In this document: positions 46,984-58,000 of the stretch, piece by piece | Layout of the letters: each line of letters opens with the position of its first letter | Numbering within the stretch: the stretch's first letter is position 1 | From: Notolepis coatsorum | Taxonomy: Eukaryota > Chordata > Actinopteri > Aulopiformes > Paralepididae | Direction of reading: 5' to 3' | Assembly (NCBI GenBank): GCA_963971535.1 | Contig: OZ020598.1 | Span: 93,053,693 to 93,117,692, forward strand | Length of the DNA: 64,000 bases | Notes under the pieces: model-generated | Databases searched by the model: none | What the model saw: only the letters and a program-made list of their open reading frames with translations | Told to the model about the DNA's origin: nothing | Position numbers and translations under genes: made by a program

Positions 46984-47679
46984 ATGACACAAAAGGTCTA
47001 TGAGGAAGATGTCCATCATGCCATCAATAAGAGGAAAGCTAAGCTAGGTCAGCTAACTGTTCGCATGAATCTGATGAATCAATTAATGGAAGAGGATGAC
47101 GACGGTAACTTGGAATGTGTACAGACAAGATTGGTAGAATTAAACAAGCTATTTGGAGAGTTCTGTGCGCTTAATACCTCAGTCCTGGTGGTACTAAGCA
47201 AAACCAGGAGCAAGACATCAGAAGAGGAGATGAAGAAAGATCAGGATGGATGGTTCACGCCGATATGGACACTTGTGGATGCCATATGGACAACATGGAT
47301 GGAGGAGGTCCATAAGCGTATAGCGGAGTTTAGGAAGCATCAAGACAGTGCATCCGGCGTCGTAAAAAGGAAAGGGTCTAGAGCACCATCCACTACATTT
47401 TCCAGAACATCATCAGCATGCGTGCATCCGAAAGTTGACATAGAGAGGGCTGAGTTGCTAGCCCAGGCTTCCACTCTAAAACAAAAACGACAACTCGAGG
47501 AACACTTGGCTAAGCTAAGAACAGAGCGGGAAGAACAGGAGGCTAAGCTAAAAACAGAGAGGGAAGAACAGGAGGCTAATCTAAGAGCAGAGATAGATGA
47601 GTTGCAGGTCCAGGCTGCTCTAGCGCAAAGTACTGGCAGAGTACGAGGGCCAGCGAGCCTCATCCAGAGTGTCCCGTAG
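46984..47679 (+). CDS. BEL/Pao gag N-terminal region
   Basis: 231-codon frame from ATG, starting MTQKVYEEDVHHAINKRKAK, with a long helical, charged C-terminal half (repeated EREEQEAKLK) predicted to be a coiled coil. It ends at TAG 47677-47679. The continuing gag is in another frame at 47844. Confidence 0.7.
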   Translation: MTQKVYEEDVHHAINKRKAKLGQLTVRMNLMNQLMEEDDDGNLECVQTRLVELNKLFGEFCALNTSVLVVLSKTRSKTSEEEMKKDQDGWFTPIWTLVDAIWTTWMEEVHKRIAEFRKHQDSASGVVKRKGSRAPSTTFSRTSSACVHPKVDIERAELLAQASTLKQKRQLEEHLAKLRTEREEQEAKLKTEREEQEANLRAEIDELQVQAALAQSTGRVRGPASLIQSVP

Positions 47680-47843
47680 GGATGGAAGGAACTCTCACCT
47701 AGAGAAAAACAGTTCCTTCGTATCACAAGCTCACAAGCAGGCTAGGTCTACTCCCCAGGCTGTAGCGAAAATAGAAGAACCTGCTTACAGTAGCAGCTAC
47801 ACAGAAAGAACAGGAGTCTCCGCAACAAGAGCCCAAATGAGCC

Positions 47844-48470
47844 ATGGTGGATTTCCCAGTGAAGCAACAATACCATGCTACGCTGCCCCCTCAACAGATT
47901 CCTATATTCAAGGGAGACCATATGGAGTACAGGCTATTCATCAGGGCCTTTGAACACGGAGTGGAGGACAAGACAGATAGTAACAGAGACCGGCTGTACT
48001 TCATGGAGCAGTACACGGATGGACAGCCAAGAGAGCTGATAAGAAGTTGTCTTCACAAGGAACCAGAGCGAGGCTATCACGAGGCAAGAAGGCTCTTGAA
48101 AAAGCCTTTTGGAAATGGATACAAGATCTCAATGGCGTATATAGACAAGGCACTGAACTGGCCTACTAGCAAGTCCGATGACGGAGAGGCGCTCCACTCC
48201 TTTGGCCTCTATATCACTGGATGCCTCAACGCTATGGCTGACGTGGAGTACATGCAGGAGCTTGAAAGCATATCAAATATGCTTGCCATCACAGCCAAGC
48301 TTCCGTACAAGCACAGGGCAGGGAAGAAGAGGGCGAAGCCAGTTCTATGGTCAGTGGATGCATCAAGGCAGAAACAAGGACCTGCAGAGCTACTGGGGCC
48401 GGCAACGTCGAAAGCATCTTGGCTATCGTTCCGGTCCACATCAAAGCCAAGAAAGGCAACAAGATGGTAG
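47844..48470 (+). pseudogene. BEL/Pao gag, DUF1759-like region
   Basis: IPIFKGDHMEYRLFIRAFEH, RDRLYFMEQYTDGQPRELI and YKISMAYIDKALNWP match the conserved part of BEL gag. After about 48310 the frame slips and the zinc-knuckle region is missing, so this is a broken gene. Confidence 0.75.
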
Positions 48471-48534
48471 CTACCTACACGTTCCTTGACCCAGGCAGCA
48501 ACGTCGCTTTCTGCACAGAGAAGTTAATGGCAGC
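48347..48534 (+). pseudogene. BEL/Pao aspartic protease remnant
   Basis: [20 protein letters not shown] followed by [18 protein letters not shown] is the retropepsin-like region of BEL. The usual D(S/T)G triad is DPGS, as in many fish BEL elements. A solo LTR interrupts it after the Ala-Ala codons. The frame resumes at 49688 with LNVTGRKTSILLRTMGGEQV. Confidence 0.7.
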
Positions 48535-49687
48535 TGTAACTGAGGGGTTACAAAACCCTGACTGTATTAAAGATTGTGATATATTAAACCACTGCTAGTT
48601 ATGTACTTTAATTACTGGCCAAACAGTACATCAAATATTGATGGTGAACACTCACAAGAACACGGCATTGACACAGAAATACTATTGGAGGGTAATTTAT
48701 TATTATTAGGCAACGTTAGGTTACAGATTGAGAATTAGGGTCGCGCTTGTATGGCGAAGAATATACATAAAGTCAGTCAAGAGCATAAGTCACTAAGAAT
48801 AGTAGGAATCCTACGATGGGTCTAAGCTGACGCCACCTGTTGTATAGTAGCAATTATATAGGGCAACACCGGTACCAACTGGAGACAATGGGTTCCCTCC
48901 GGGGTGTAAGGCCGGGAGGGTAGAGGAATGTTCGGGTACTCCGTCTGAGTCAACGAGGAATAAAGAGAGTCCAGGTACAGGAGTCGGTGCTTGTACTCCC
49001 TTGATCAGCAGACAAAAGCAATAGTTGTAATCCAAGATGCTCGACAGCATTGACGACAGCTAGCCAGCCCCTTCCACGAGGCAGGCCCGAGTGGTAATCC
49101 TCACGAGGTTAAATCCCAGACGATAGTGGAAATCAACGGTGCTCTTCTCCGGTAGTCACGTCCCAAAGCAATATAATCCAACCAGGAATGGTTCTGCAAT
49201 CGCCGACGCCGATTCTCCTGTGCACTATACTTCACATTAAACTAGGTCGAACTTGACGTTACTCCACTAAACTCTGACACTTTTACTATTCTATTCGCAC
49301 ATGTTCTAAATGCACGGTTGCTCACTTCAATGTTACCGAACTTGTCACACTGCTGCTTTAGATGAACTGAATGAACGAAGCGACTAAGAACGGTGTGCGC
49401 ACCTTGCGCTGTATTTATACTTAAGTGATTATCTAGTTCCAAACCTGACCACTTTGGTCCTGAATCAATACACTGCCAAAGGCATGTTCTGACATGCCCC
49501 AAACTCGCCCATTGCACCTGTCTGAGTGCGAGACTGCCTGGAGCCTAGGGTGCTATCTAATAGGAGAGCGAATATTACTCTGGTCTGAATGCAGGTAAAG
49601 GGATATTCCGTGTATATATATAAATAATATACAAAGTATATCAAACGATACATATATATATTCAGTTTAATCTGGCCCTTCACAACA
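48535..49687. mobile_element. Solo LTR (1153 bp) in the BEL protease
   Basis: Starts TGTAACTGAGG, ends CTTCACAACA, flanked by GCAGC (48530-48534 and 49688-49692). TGTATTTATACTTAAG near 49410 is TATA-like. No coding sequence. Different from the BEL LTR; parent family unknown. Confidence 0.85.
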
Positions 49688-50611
49688 GCAGCGCTTAACG
49701 TCACCGGCAGGAAGACAAGTATCCTGCTAAGGACCATGGGAGGCGAGCAGGTCGTGAACAGCCAGATGGTGTCTGGTTTAGAAGTCTGTAGCTTGGATAG
49801 TGACAACTTCCTAGAGCTATCACACACCTTCTCTCAGAAGTCAATACCTGCTCGTAAACAGAACATCCCACTGCAAGAGGAAATCGATAAGTGGCCCTAT
49901 CTCAGTGAAGTGCAAATCGCTGCTGTCGGGACAAAACCTCATAACTCCAAAAACCCAACTTTTCAGCAGAGGAAAAAAACTAACACAGATTTGAGGGTGA
50001 ATAGAGTTAGGAGGTTTAGACAGATGATCGGTTTAATGCTTTCCCATTGTTTAAACTTTGTAAAACCCACACACGCATATGGAGGATGATCTATGGAGTT
50101 GATTTATATAATAAAAAAAAATTAAAAAAATTGAGTTATGAGGTTTTGTCCCGACAGCAGCGAAATACCAAAGAGCCAGGCGGAGATAGGCCTTCTCATC
50201 GGGACTGACGTACCCAAGGCAATGGAACCATGGCAGGTGGTATCCAGCATGAAGGAAGGGCCGTACGCGGTGAAAACGCGATTGGGCTGGTTCGTCAATG
50301 GCCCCCTCAGAGGAGAAGATGGCCATGAAACTACCAGTGGACTCATACAAGTCACGTCCAACCGCACATCCGTGGCCATGCAAGATGAACATTGGAGTCA
50401 ACAGTTCAAGAACGACTTTCCAGAGTGTCAAGACGACCGGTTTGAGAAGTCGAGGGACGACATCCAGTTTCTGGAACTGGTCTCGCAGTCCATGAAACTT
50501 ACAGAGGGACACTACAGCATCGGCTTACCAGTGAGGAACGCAGTCTTCAAGATGCCGAACAACAGAAGAGTAGCTGAACAGCGAGCTCTCAACTACAGCT
50601 ATCTGCTATAG
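49688..50611 (+). pseudogene. BEL/Pao protease-to-RT linker, broken by a MITE
   Basis: QMVSGLEVCSLDSDNFLELS and KWPYLSEVQI (before the MITE), then PKSQAEIGLLIGTDVPKAME and PYAVKTRLGWFVNGPLRGED (after). The frame joins exactly when 49918-50162 and one AAAT are removed. It ends at NRRVAEQRALN, just before where the RT should begin. Confidence 0.8.
49918..50162. mobile_element. MITE with 31-bp near-perfect terminal repeats, AAAT duplication
   Basis: CGCTGCTGTCGGGACAAAAC and its complement end the 245-bp element. AAAT flanks it (49914-49917 and 50163-50166). Superfamily unclear; a 4-bp target fits Sola or a similar group (inference). Confidence 0.85.
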
Positions 50612-51460
50612 AAGAGTGATGACAACAAGCTTCATGTTGCCTTCGTCATGGCGAAGGCGAGAGTGGCCCCGCTCAAGCCCCTCACTATCCCGCGCATGGA
50701 GCTAGCAGCCGCTACCATGGCAGCGTGCATGGACAGGACCTTGAGATCCGAGCGGGAGCTCCAACTAAACAAATCTGTGTTCTGGTCCGACAGCACCACT
50801 GTGCTCAAATACATCGCAAACAGAACCAGTAGATTTCGCACCTTCGTAGCGAATCGAGTGGAGACCATCTTGAAGCTGTCAGAAGTAGGACAGTGGCGGT
50901 ATGTAAATACTGCAACGAATTCTGCTGAACACGCGTCGAGAGGACTCAATGTGGAATCATTCCTGCGCAATGAGACTTGTATACAGGGGCCGGAATTCCT
51001 CACCAAGCCCGAAGAGGAATGGCCTCAGAACCCAGAACACCATGGGGACCTATCCACAGAGGATCCAGAGGTAAAGAACGCTGTGGTCAGCGCTACTGCA
51101 GCTGAAGAGCAGTTCCACACAGTTCAGCAGTTCCTGGAATATTACTCCAATTGGAACCGTCTCAAGAAGGCAGTCGGTTGGATGCTGAGGCTTAGAAGCA
51201 CTCTGCTGATGCTGTGCCGCAAGAGGAAGAAGATGAATGCTTCGCTCACACAGTCTGAGGTACAGACACAGATGGAGATATTGAAGGCAAGCCTGGAGAA
51301 GACCAACCTCACTGTGGAGAATATAAAGGAAGCAGAGCTTGAGATAATTCGTTACAGTCAGCGCCAGAAATCGCCACGCTTCGGAAAGGTGACTACGTCA
51401 AGAAGAGCAGTCATATCGCTAAGCTCAAACCAGTACTGCAAGATGGAATCCTCAGCGTAG
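50590..51460 (+). pseudogene. BEL/Pao RNase H and Pao-type region
   Basis: NYSYLL, stop, then DDNKLHVAFVMAKARVAPLK, IPRMELAAATMAACM, FWSDSTTVLKYIANRTSRF and RYVNTATNSAEHASRG give the RNase H fold. It follows directly on the pre-RT linker, so the whole RT with its YxDD box is deleted. Confidence 0.8.
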
Positions 51461-51483
51461 GTGGAGGACTTGACAAATCGGCG

Positions 51484-52197
51484 ATGCCTGAAGAGGCTAA
51501 ACACCCAGCCATCCTACCTAAGGATCTCCATGTAACAGAGCTTATACTCCGAGACATCCACCAGAATGTGGGTCACAGCGGTCGTAACCACGTATTGTCC
51601 AAGCTGCGACTCAAGTTTTGGATCCCTGGAGCTCACACGGCCATACGAAGAGTCCTCTCTAAGTGTGTAACCTGTCGACGCTCAAACGGGGCTGCTGGAC
51701 AACAACAGATGGCGGATTTACCCCAGGACAGGGTTCTTCCAGATGACCCCCCTTTCACCAACACTGGGGTAGACTACTTCGGTCCGTTCGAAGTCAAACG
51801 CGGCAGAAGCGTCGTGAGGAGGTGGGGTTGCACCTTCACCTGTCTGGCTATCCGTGCTGTCCACATTGAGGTGGCCTCGTCGTTGGACACCGACTCATTC
51901 ATTGACGCTCTCCGTCGCTTCCTCGCGAGAAGAGGCCAGGTGAAAATCCTCCGTTCAGACAATAGGACTAACTTCGTTGGAGCGGAGCGCAAGCTAAGAA
52001 GAGCTATGAAACAATGGAATAGCTCCAAGATCGAGAACACGCTACGACAGAGGGGAATCCAATGGATTTTCAACCCTCCTACTGGTTCTCACCATGGCGG
52101 AGTCTGGGAGCGGATGAGCAGGTCTGTCAGGAAGATTCTCAGCACCACCTTAAGGCTTCAGACTCTGGATGAAGAAGGCACACCGTCTCTTGTGTGA
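51484..52197 (+). pseudogene. BEL/Pao integrase, catalytic core
   Basis: HH-CC zinc motif (HQNVGH ... CVTC), then D of NTGVDYFGPF, D of RSDNRTNFVG (usual SDNGTNF) and E of GGVWERM. A frameshift near 52165-52195 separates it from its C-terminal domain. Confidence 0.85.
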
Positions 52198-52645
52198 GGT
52201 AGAAGCCATCATTAACAGTCGACCGATAACCAAGGCTTCTAGTGATCCGGATGACCTGGAAGCGCTTACCCCCAACCACCTCTTGCTCCTCCAGTCAAAG
52301 CCTTCCCTGCCTCCCGGCCTTTTCGTGAAAGAAGAGCTCTACTCCCGCAGGAGATGGAAACAAGTCCATTATATGGCAGACATATTCTGGAAACGATGGA
52401 CACAGGAATATCTACCTCAGCTCCAGGCGAGACAGAAGTGGACACGTGTGTCACGCAACTTCGCTGAGGGAGACGTCGTCCTGATCATCGACGACTCTGC
52501 CTCCCGCAACTCCTGGGTCCTGGCCAGGGTCATTGAGGTGGTTCCTGACCAGCATGGGCTCATGCGCCGGGTCCGTGTCAAGACGAAGACGACCATTTTA
52601 GATAGACCTATCACTAAGGTCTGTCTTCTCCAAGAGGCTACATGA
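52169..52645 (+). pseudogene. BEL/Pao integrase C-terminal domain (DUF5641-like)
   Basis: [50 protein letters not shown] and [20 protein letters not shown]. It overlaps the end of the core frame by 29 nt in another frame. Stop TGA at 52643-52645. Confidence 0.8.
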
Positions 52646-52818
52646 GGTGGTGGTAAAGGCTGTCCTCCTACGGTGTGCCATGTACTAGTGACCTCTGGCA
52701 CCAGGTATTGGTTATCCAGCAGCAGAGAAACTTATCAGTTAAAATAGTGTTTGGTTTAGCTCCTTGTTTTTTAGTAGTTAGTCATTGTCTCTAGATATGA
52801 AGGACAATTAGGGGCCGG

Positions 52819-53551
52819 TGTATGAGCCAAAGCTATATATTTAGGTTATTGTATTATATGAATGTTTAATATTGATTTGATTTTGATAAAGTTATTGAAC
52901 CGTTGTATTTGTCATAATAGGGCATTCTAGAACATTCTAGAACATTTGTGGTGATGTCATAGCCGAACATTCTAGAACATATAACATTCTAGAATGTTTG
53001 TGGTGATGTCATAATAGCACATTCTAGGGCATAGAACATTCTAGAACATTGGTGATGGCACCGTATGATGTCATAACTGAACATTCTAGAACATTTGTGT
53101 CTCTATTATAGGCCACCGTTCTCTCAGAGCAGTGTTGTGTAGGCCAAGGACTCAACAGGACTGAACAGGACTGAACGGATGGACTCAACAATCAAGACTG
53201 GAGCCTGCATTTCTCAACCAAGGTGCCAAGCCTTCCGGTTTGCTGTGGAAAGAGCCAGCAAGTGGATTTACGGCTTTCCAGTGTGGAGGTATTTTCATGT
53301 GTCGAGTCGGCGGTGATTTTGGAGACTGGGAAAATATAGTTTTCTTACCTTGTAGTAGTGACATGAATATTTAGGAAAATAGATTTAGGACCACTTCTGT
53401 AAAGAAAGACTTCGCTGTGGAAGAGAAATAAACCATTTGGATATCTTTATTTTACACTGGAGCGGCTGTGGACATTCTTTTTCTTTATCAACGAACGTAC
53501 TACTCACGAGTAAGCAACATTAACCAGTAGAGTGGAACGTCGGCCCTCATA
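52819..53551 (+). repeat. BEL/Pao 3' LTR
   Basis: Has several ACATTCTAGAACAT repeats (52920-53095) absent or fewer in the 5' LTR, and the empty site of the Mutator-like MITE. Confidence 0.9.
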
Positions 53552-53582
53552 GAAAGGGTTAACCCTTTGGTAGTACGGCAGA

Positions 53583-54757
53583 GCTCCAGGACCTCCATGT
53601 CTCTACAACCCAACCAGAGCTCCAGGTCCAACATGTCTCTACAACCCAACCAGAGCTCCAGGTCCTACATGTCTCTACAACCCAACCAGAGCTCCAGGTC
53701 CAACATGTCTCTACAACCCAACCAGAGCTCCATGTCCTACATGTCTCTACAACCCAACCAGAGCTCCATGTCCTACATGTCTCTACAACCCAACCAGAGC
53801 TCCATGTCTCTACATGTCTCTACAACCCAACCAGAGCTCCAGGTCCTACGTGTCTCTACAACCCAACCAGAGCTCCACGTCCTACATGTCTCTACAACCC
53901 AACCAGAGCTCCATGTCTCTACAACCCAACCAGAGCTCCACGTCCTACATGTCTCTACAACCCAACCAGAGCTCCATGTCTCTACAACCCAACCAGAGCT
54001 CCAGGTCCAACATGTCTCTACAACCCAACCAGAGCTCCATGTCTCTACAACCCAACCAGAGCTCCATGTCTCTACAACCCAACCAGAGCTCCATGTCTCT
54101 ACAACCCAACCAGAGCTCCAGGTCCAACATGTCTCTACAACCCAACCAGAGCTCCATGTCTCTACAACCCAACCAGAGCTCCATGTCTCTACAACCCAAC
54201 CAGAGCTCCATGTCTCTACAACCCAACCAGAGCTCCAGGTCCAACATGTCTCTACAACCCAACCAGAGCTCCAGGTCCAACATGTCTCTACAACCCAACC
54301 AGAGCTCCAGGTCCAACATGTCTCTACAACCCAACCAGAGCTCCAGGTCCAACATGTCTCTACAACCCAACCAGAGCTCTAGGTCCAACATGTCTCTACA
54401 ACCCAACCAGAGCTCCACGTCCTCCATGTCTCTACAACCCAACCAGAGCTCCACGTCCAACATGTCTCTACAACCCAACCAGAGCTCCACGTCCAACATG
54501 TCTCTACAACCCAACCAGAGCTCCACGTCCTCCATGTCTCTACAACCCAACCAGAGCTCCACGTCCAACATGTCTCTACAACCCAACCAGAGCTCCAGGT
54601 CCAACATGTCTCTACAACCCAACCAGAGCTCCACGTCCTCCATGTCTCTACAACCCAACCAGAGCTCCATGTCTCTACAACCCAACCAGAGCTCCATGTC
54701 TCTACAACCCAACCAGAGCTCCAGGTCCAACATGTCTCTACAACCCAACCAGAGCAC
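53583..54757 (+). repeat. 36/27-bp minisatellite, about 35 units
   Basis: TCTCTACAACCCAACCAGAG followed by CTCCATG (27 bp) or CTCCAGGTCCAACATG (36 bp). Both unit sizes are multiples of nine, so frames on both strands stay open for 270-315 codons without being genes. It abuts the MITE end left by the BEL insertion. Confidence 0.97.
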
Positions 54758-54769
54758 ATGAACACACAG

Positions 54770-55052
54770 AGGTGCGGTGACAGTGGCTCGGGGGGTGGAG
54801 CAGTCGTCTGGTAATCTGGAGGTTCCCGGTTCGATTCCCACTCCTCCTGATCAGCGTGTCGATGTGTCCTTGAGCAAGACCCTTAACCCCTAATTGCTCC
54901 CGATGGGCAGGTTGGCACCTTGCATGGTCGCCGTTGCCGTGTGTCGCCCGGTGTGTGAATGTGTGAGTGAATGGGTAAAATGTGAGGAACAAAATGTAAA
55001 GCGCTTTGGATAAAAGCTGTTATATAAATGCACCATTTACCACTTACCATTT
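54770..55052 (+). mobile_element. tRNA-derived SINE
   Basis: Head with TGGCTCGGGGGGTGGAGCAG and B box GGTTCGATTCC, a core with CCTTGAGCAAGACCCTTAAC, and the end AAAGCGCTTTGGATAAAAGC then CCATTTAC repeats. Confidence 0.8.
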
Positions 55053-55178
55053 AATATCCACAAATGCATGTCAGAGAAAAGGTCTACGCCTAATGTACAT
55101 CCACGGCGATGCAACGACTTACCTGTATCCCGTTTTAGGGTAGATCTTTTTCAAAAGCATGTGATGATGGTCGTGGTA

Positions 55179-55539
55179 TAGGGATGTTCGATATTGTTTT
55201 TTTTACCGATATCCGATATACCGATATTGTCCAACTCTTCATTTCCGATACCGATATCAACCGATACCGATATATGCAGGGTCCCCCCCCCCCCCCCCCC
55301 CCCCAAAAGCAAACTGAATAATTTCAGGTAATTAACATATACATATCTCTTGTCGTGTAATTAACACAACATTATGGATACTTTGACAATAAATAATAAA
55401 ATAAGAATTTGTTCTTACTTGCTTGCCTGGGTAAATGTAAAACAAAAAAAAATTATTTAATTTTTTTGAAAACCGATACAGATAATTTCTGATATTACAT
55501 TTGAATGCCAATATCGGCCGATAATATCAGACATCCCTA
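55179..55539. mobile_element. hAT MITE (361 bp)
   Basis: TAGGGATGTTCGATATTG and the complement of TAGGGATGTCTGATATTA. TCGTGGTA flanks it (55171-55178 and 55540-55547). The interior has CCGATA repeats and a poly-C run. Confidence 0.92.
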
Positions 55540-55561
55540 TCGTGGTATGATCGCAACTGAA

Positions 55562-55729
55562 CCCTTTCACTACCACACGACCAAAGGGTTAACCCTTCCA
55601 CTGCGACAATGCAGAAGGTTAACCTTTCACTACCACACTACAGAAGGTTAACCCGTTCACTACCACACTACAGACGGTTAACTGGTAGTGAAAGGGTTGA
55701 CCCTCTGTATTGTGTTAGTGAAAGGGTTA
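55562..55729. mobile_element. piggyBac-like MITE, tandem-TIR type
   Basis: Modules of ACCCTTTCACTACCACAC repeat three times at the left and once inverted at the right (GGTAGTGAAAGGGTT). The TTAA flank is kept at the right and eroded at the left. Confidence 0.7.
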
Positions 55730-56038
55730 AGACGGTCACTCAACACTATGATGCCTGCCTGGCTAAAACAACGTGCCTTGACTCTGCAGCGCTGCATCAG
55801 GTGGGGCGTGGACCCTGCACTGTCTAAGCGGCCGTGGATCTGTTGAGCATTTACAGAGTGTAGACACAGTCTCATCGACTCGTCTAAATGTATACACAAC
55901 AGACTTGCGATGAGGCGGCTAAGAAAACAACACTGCGTCTCTCAGTCACAGTAAAGACATGGAAACAAAAGAGAGACTCAGCCGTGCTATGGGTGAGAGA
56001 ACGAGGCCCAGCGGCGTAGTTACCACGTTTATCTTTAG

Positions 56039-56205
56039 AGCAAATCAAATCAAATCGAATCAAATGTATTTGTAAGGCCCGACAACACACGTTAATGCCC
56101 CCATGGGCCGGCACACGTCTTCTTTATTAAACAAGTCAATAAGAAACATTACAATATAAATCAAGAACAAAGATAAAAACACCAGGAAATCCAAAATAAA
56201 ATGTA
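56039..56205 (-). repeat. Retroposon 3' end, minus strand
   Basis: AAATCAAATCAAATCGAATC then TTTGTAAGGCCC and a T-rich end. 55730-56038 shows no gene. Confidence 0.4.
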
Positions 56206-56212
56206 AAATAAA

Positions 56213-57294
56213 TAGGGCTGTCAAAATGAAAACTCTGGAGATTAATTTAAATTATTTAAAGCGTTAAAACAAAATGATCTAGATGAATCTATGGAGTGAA
56301 AAATTTTCAACGTTCTGAACCTTCAGCAGTATATTTCCTTGTTCTTTTTTTGCATTGACTCATGCACCTTTTTGAAAATTATCTGACATGAAGATGGAAC
56401 ACATTTTTGTTGTTAATATGATTTATATTACTGGTAGTTCATACAAGACATTATCGTCCTCTAAGCCAATCTGCACTTTAACATAGGCCTGGGTTGTTTT
56501 GATTTCTGTTAGCGCTGTGGATATAAGAAAGCGGTCTAGCTGAGTCAAAGTTGATGGTTTTGTTGAACATTTGTATTTCACAGCAGAGAAACTATTCAAA
56601 GAAAGCTATTAAAATAGTCTTTGAATCTAAATATACTTTCTTTGTGTTGATTTTACATTAATTCCATGATTTTACTCAAGTAAATATCTGTTACAAGCTT
56701 CTGTCTTAAGTAGAAAAATGCGATTTTTAATCTAGATTAACCTCTAGATTAATTACAAAAAAATTTGAGATTGGGGCGGCTAGGTGGCGCAGTGGGCAAG
56801 GCACTCGCCACCAACGCAGGATATGCTGGGTTCGAGCCCAGCCCTCTGCGTTGCTACCAGCTTGGCTGGTCGTTCATACTAATACAATTGGCAGTATTAG
56901 GGGGTGGGAAGCTGGTGGGTGGGGATCGGACGTTGTGGACAGCGACTCCTACAGGTCGGTTGGTGCGCCTGCGCAGTAGAATCAGGAAACAACGAGGGCG
57001 GCGTGTCCCTCCCACGCAGACCCTCGCCGCTGAGAGATCGCGCTGTGCAGGTGAAAAGATGCGACGGCTGCCTCCTCGAGTACCGGAGGGGGACACATGA
57101 TGCAAGGCTTCGTCCACATTGCAGCCGGCCTGTGGGAGGCATGGCCTAACAGCGTTCGAGACAGGGGAGGGTAGAATTGGACAATACGAAATTGGGGAAG
57201 GGAGAAAAATAGAAAATGGGAGAAAAAGTAGATAAAAAAAAAGAAAATGTGTGAGATTAATTAGTAAATTTGTTTTAATCTATTGACAGCACTA
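56213..57294. mobile_element. hAT element with nested SINE
   Basis: TAGGGCTGTCAAAATG and the complement of its end TTGACAGCACTA. AAAATAAA flanks it (56205-56212 and 57295-57302). A SINE occupies 56773-57251. Confidence 0.85.
56773..57251 (+). mobile_element. tRNA-derived SINE, long type
   Basis: GGCGGCTAGGTGGCGCAGTG head, B box GGGTTCGAGCCC, body CAATTGGCAGTATTAGGGGG, end GAGAAAAAGTAGATAAAA. TGAGATT flanks it (56766-56772 and 57252-57258). Confidence 0.85.
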
Positions 57295-57309
57295 AAAATA
57301 AATAAATTT

Positions 57310-57960
57310 AATGAATGCAACACTCTCAGACATACCCCACGCAAAGTTATGGAAAAACTCACTAAAAGCCTAGCGATAGGAAAAAAGCACCACAGGCAAT
57401 GAGGAGGGGAGAAACCTTAGAAGGGCCGTTCAAGGGATCTCCCTTCTTAGATGTCGGTGATAGTAGTGTTGCTATAAAACATTCGAAACAGTTGATAAGC
57501 ATGTACATATACGTGTAATGAAACACAAATAAGTACATGCAATAGCAACTCCAGTACATAAGAACATTTTGAACGATTTAAAAATAGAGGTGATGACATC
57601 CATTTGAGGTATGGGGGAGATGTAGAGAGGATCGGGTCGAGTAGGGCTTTTTGAACCACCTTTGATTATGGAAATGGTTGTTTTACAGACTGAGAGAATG
57701 GACTGCTTTTACTCGCTGCAAATTTATGTCCTCGAATGAAACCGAAAGCTCACCGGGAGCTTTTAAAAAGAGCTGCTGCAGAACGGCCACAGCTGCTGGA
57801 GAGGCGTCATCGAGCGAAAGCAAAGGGTTGTAATTTGGCCGTTTCACGTTTTTTTAACGACAGACAAAATGCAAAATGCCTATCTGTGAAATGCAACGCT
57901 GCAAAAAATGACAAGCTGCAGCGGAGCTTTCTCTTGCATCCGGACGCATGACGCTGGTTG
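57310..57960. other. Unassigned sequence
   Basis: 57395-57450 resembles a common fish repeat (GGGAGAAACCTTAGAAGGG). A plus frame at 57736-57951 (71 codons, MKPKAHRELLKRAAAERPQL) is basic and has no family I recognise; coding status doubtful. Confidence 0.35.
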
Positions 57961-58000
57961 AGATATTTTAGGTCAAACTTGTGTAATTTTAGTTGATTTG

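Larger units (their letters stand above)
45970..53551 (+). mobile_element. BEL/Pao LTR retrotransposon, defective
   Basis: LTRs 45970-46880 and 52819-53551 begin TGTA-GAGCCAAAG and end CCCTCATA. GAAAG flanks the element (45965-45969 and 53552-53556), the 5-bp duplication usual for BEL. A purine tract AATTAGGGGCCGG precedes the 3' LTR. Internal order: gag, DUF1759-like region, aspartic protease remnant, RNase H, integrase and C-terminal domain. The RT is missing. Insertions: Mutator-like MITE (46171-46499), solo LTR (48535-49687) and a small MITE (49918-50162). Confidence 0.9.

Noticed and set aside
53567..54841. Three long open frames (271-315 codons) over the 53.6-kb minisatellite
   Set aside because: They follow from a stop-free unit whose length is a multiple of three; no non-repeat coding sequence flanks them.
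56854..57149. Overlapping frames on both strands at the SINE (also 63387-63873 and 32731-33011)
   Set aside because: They lie in a tRNA-derived SINE, which is non-coding.
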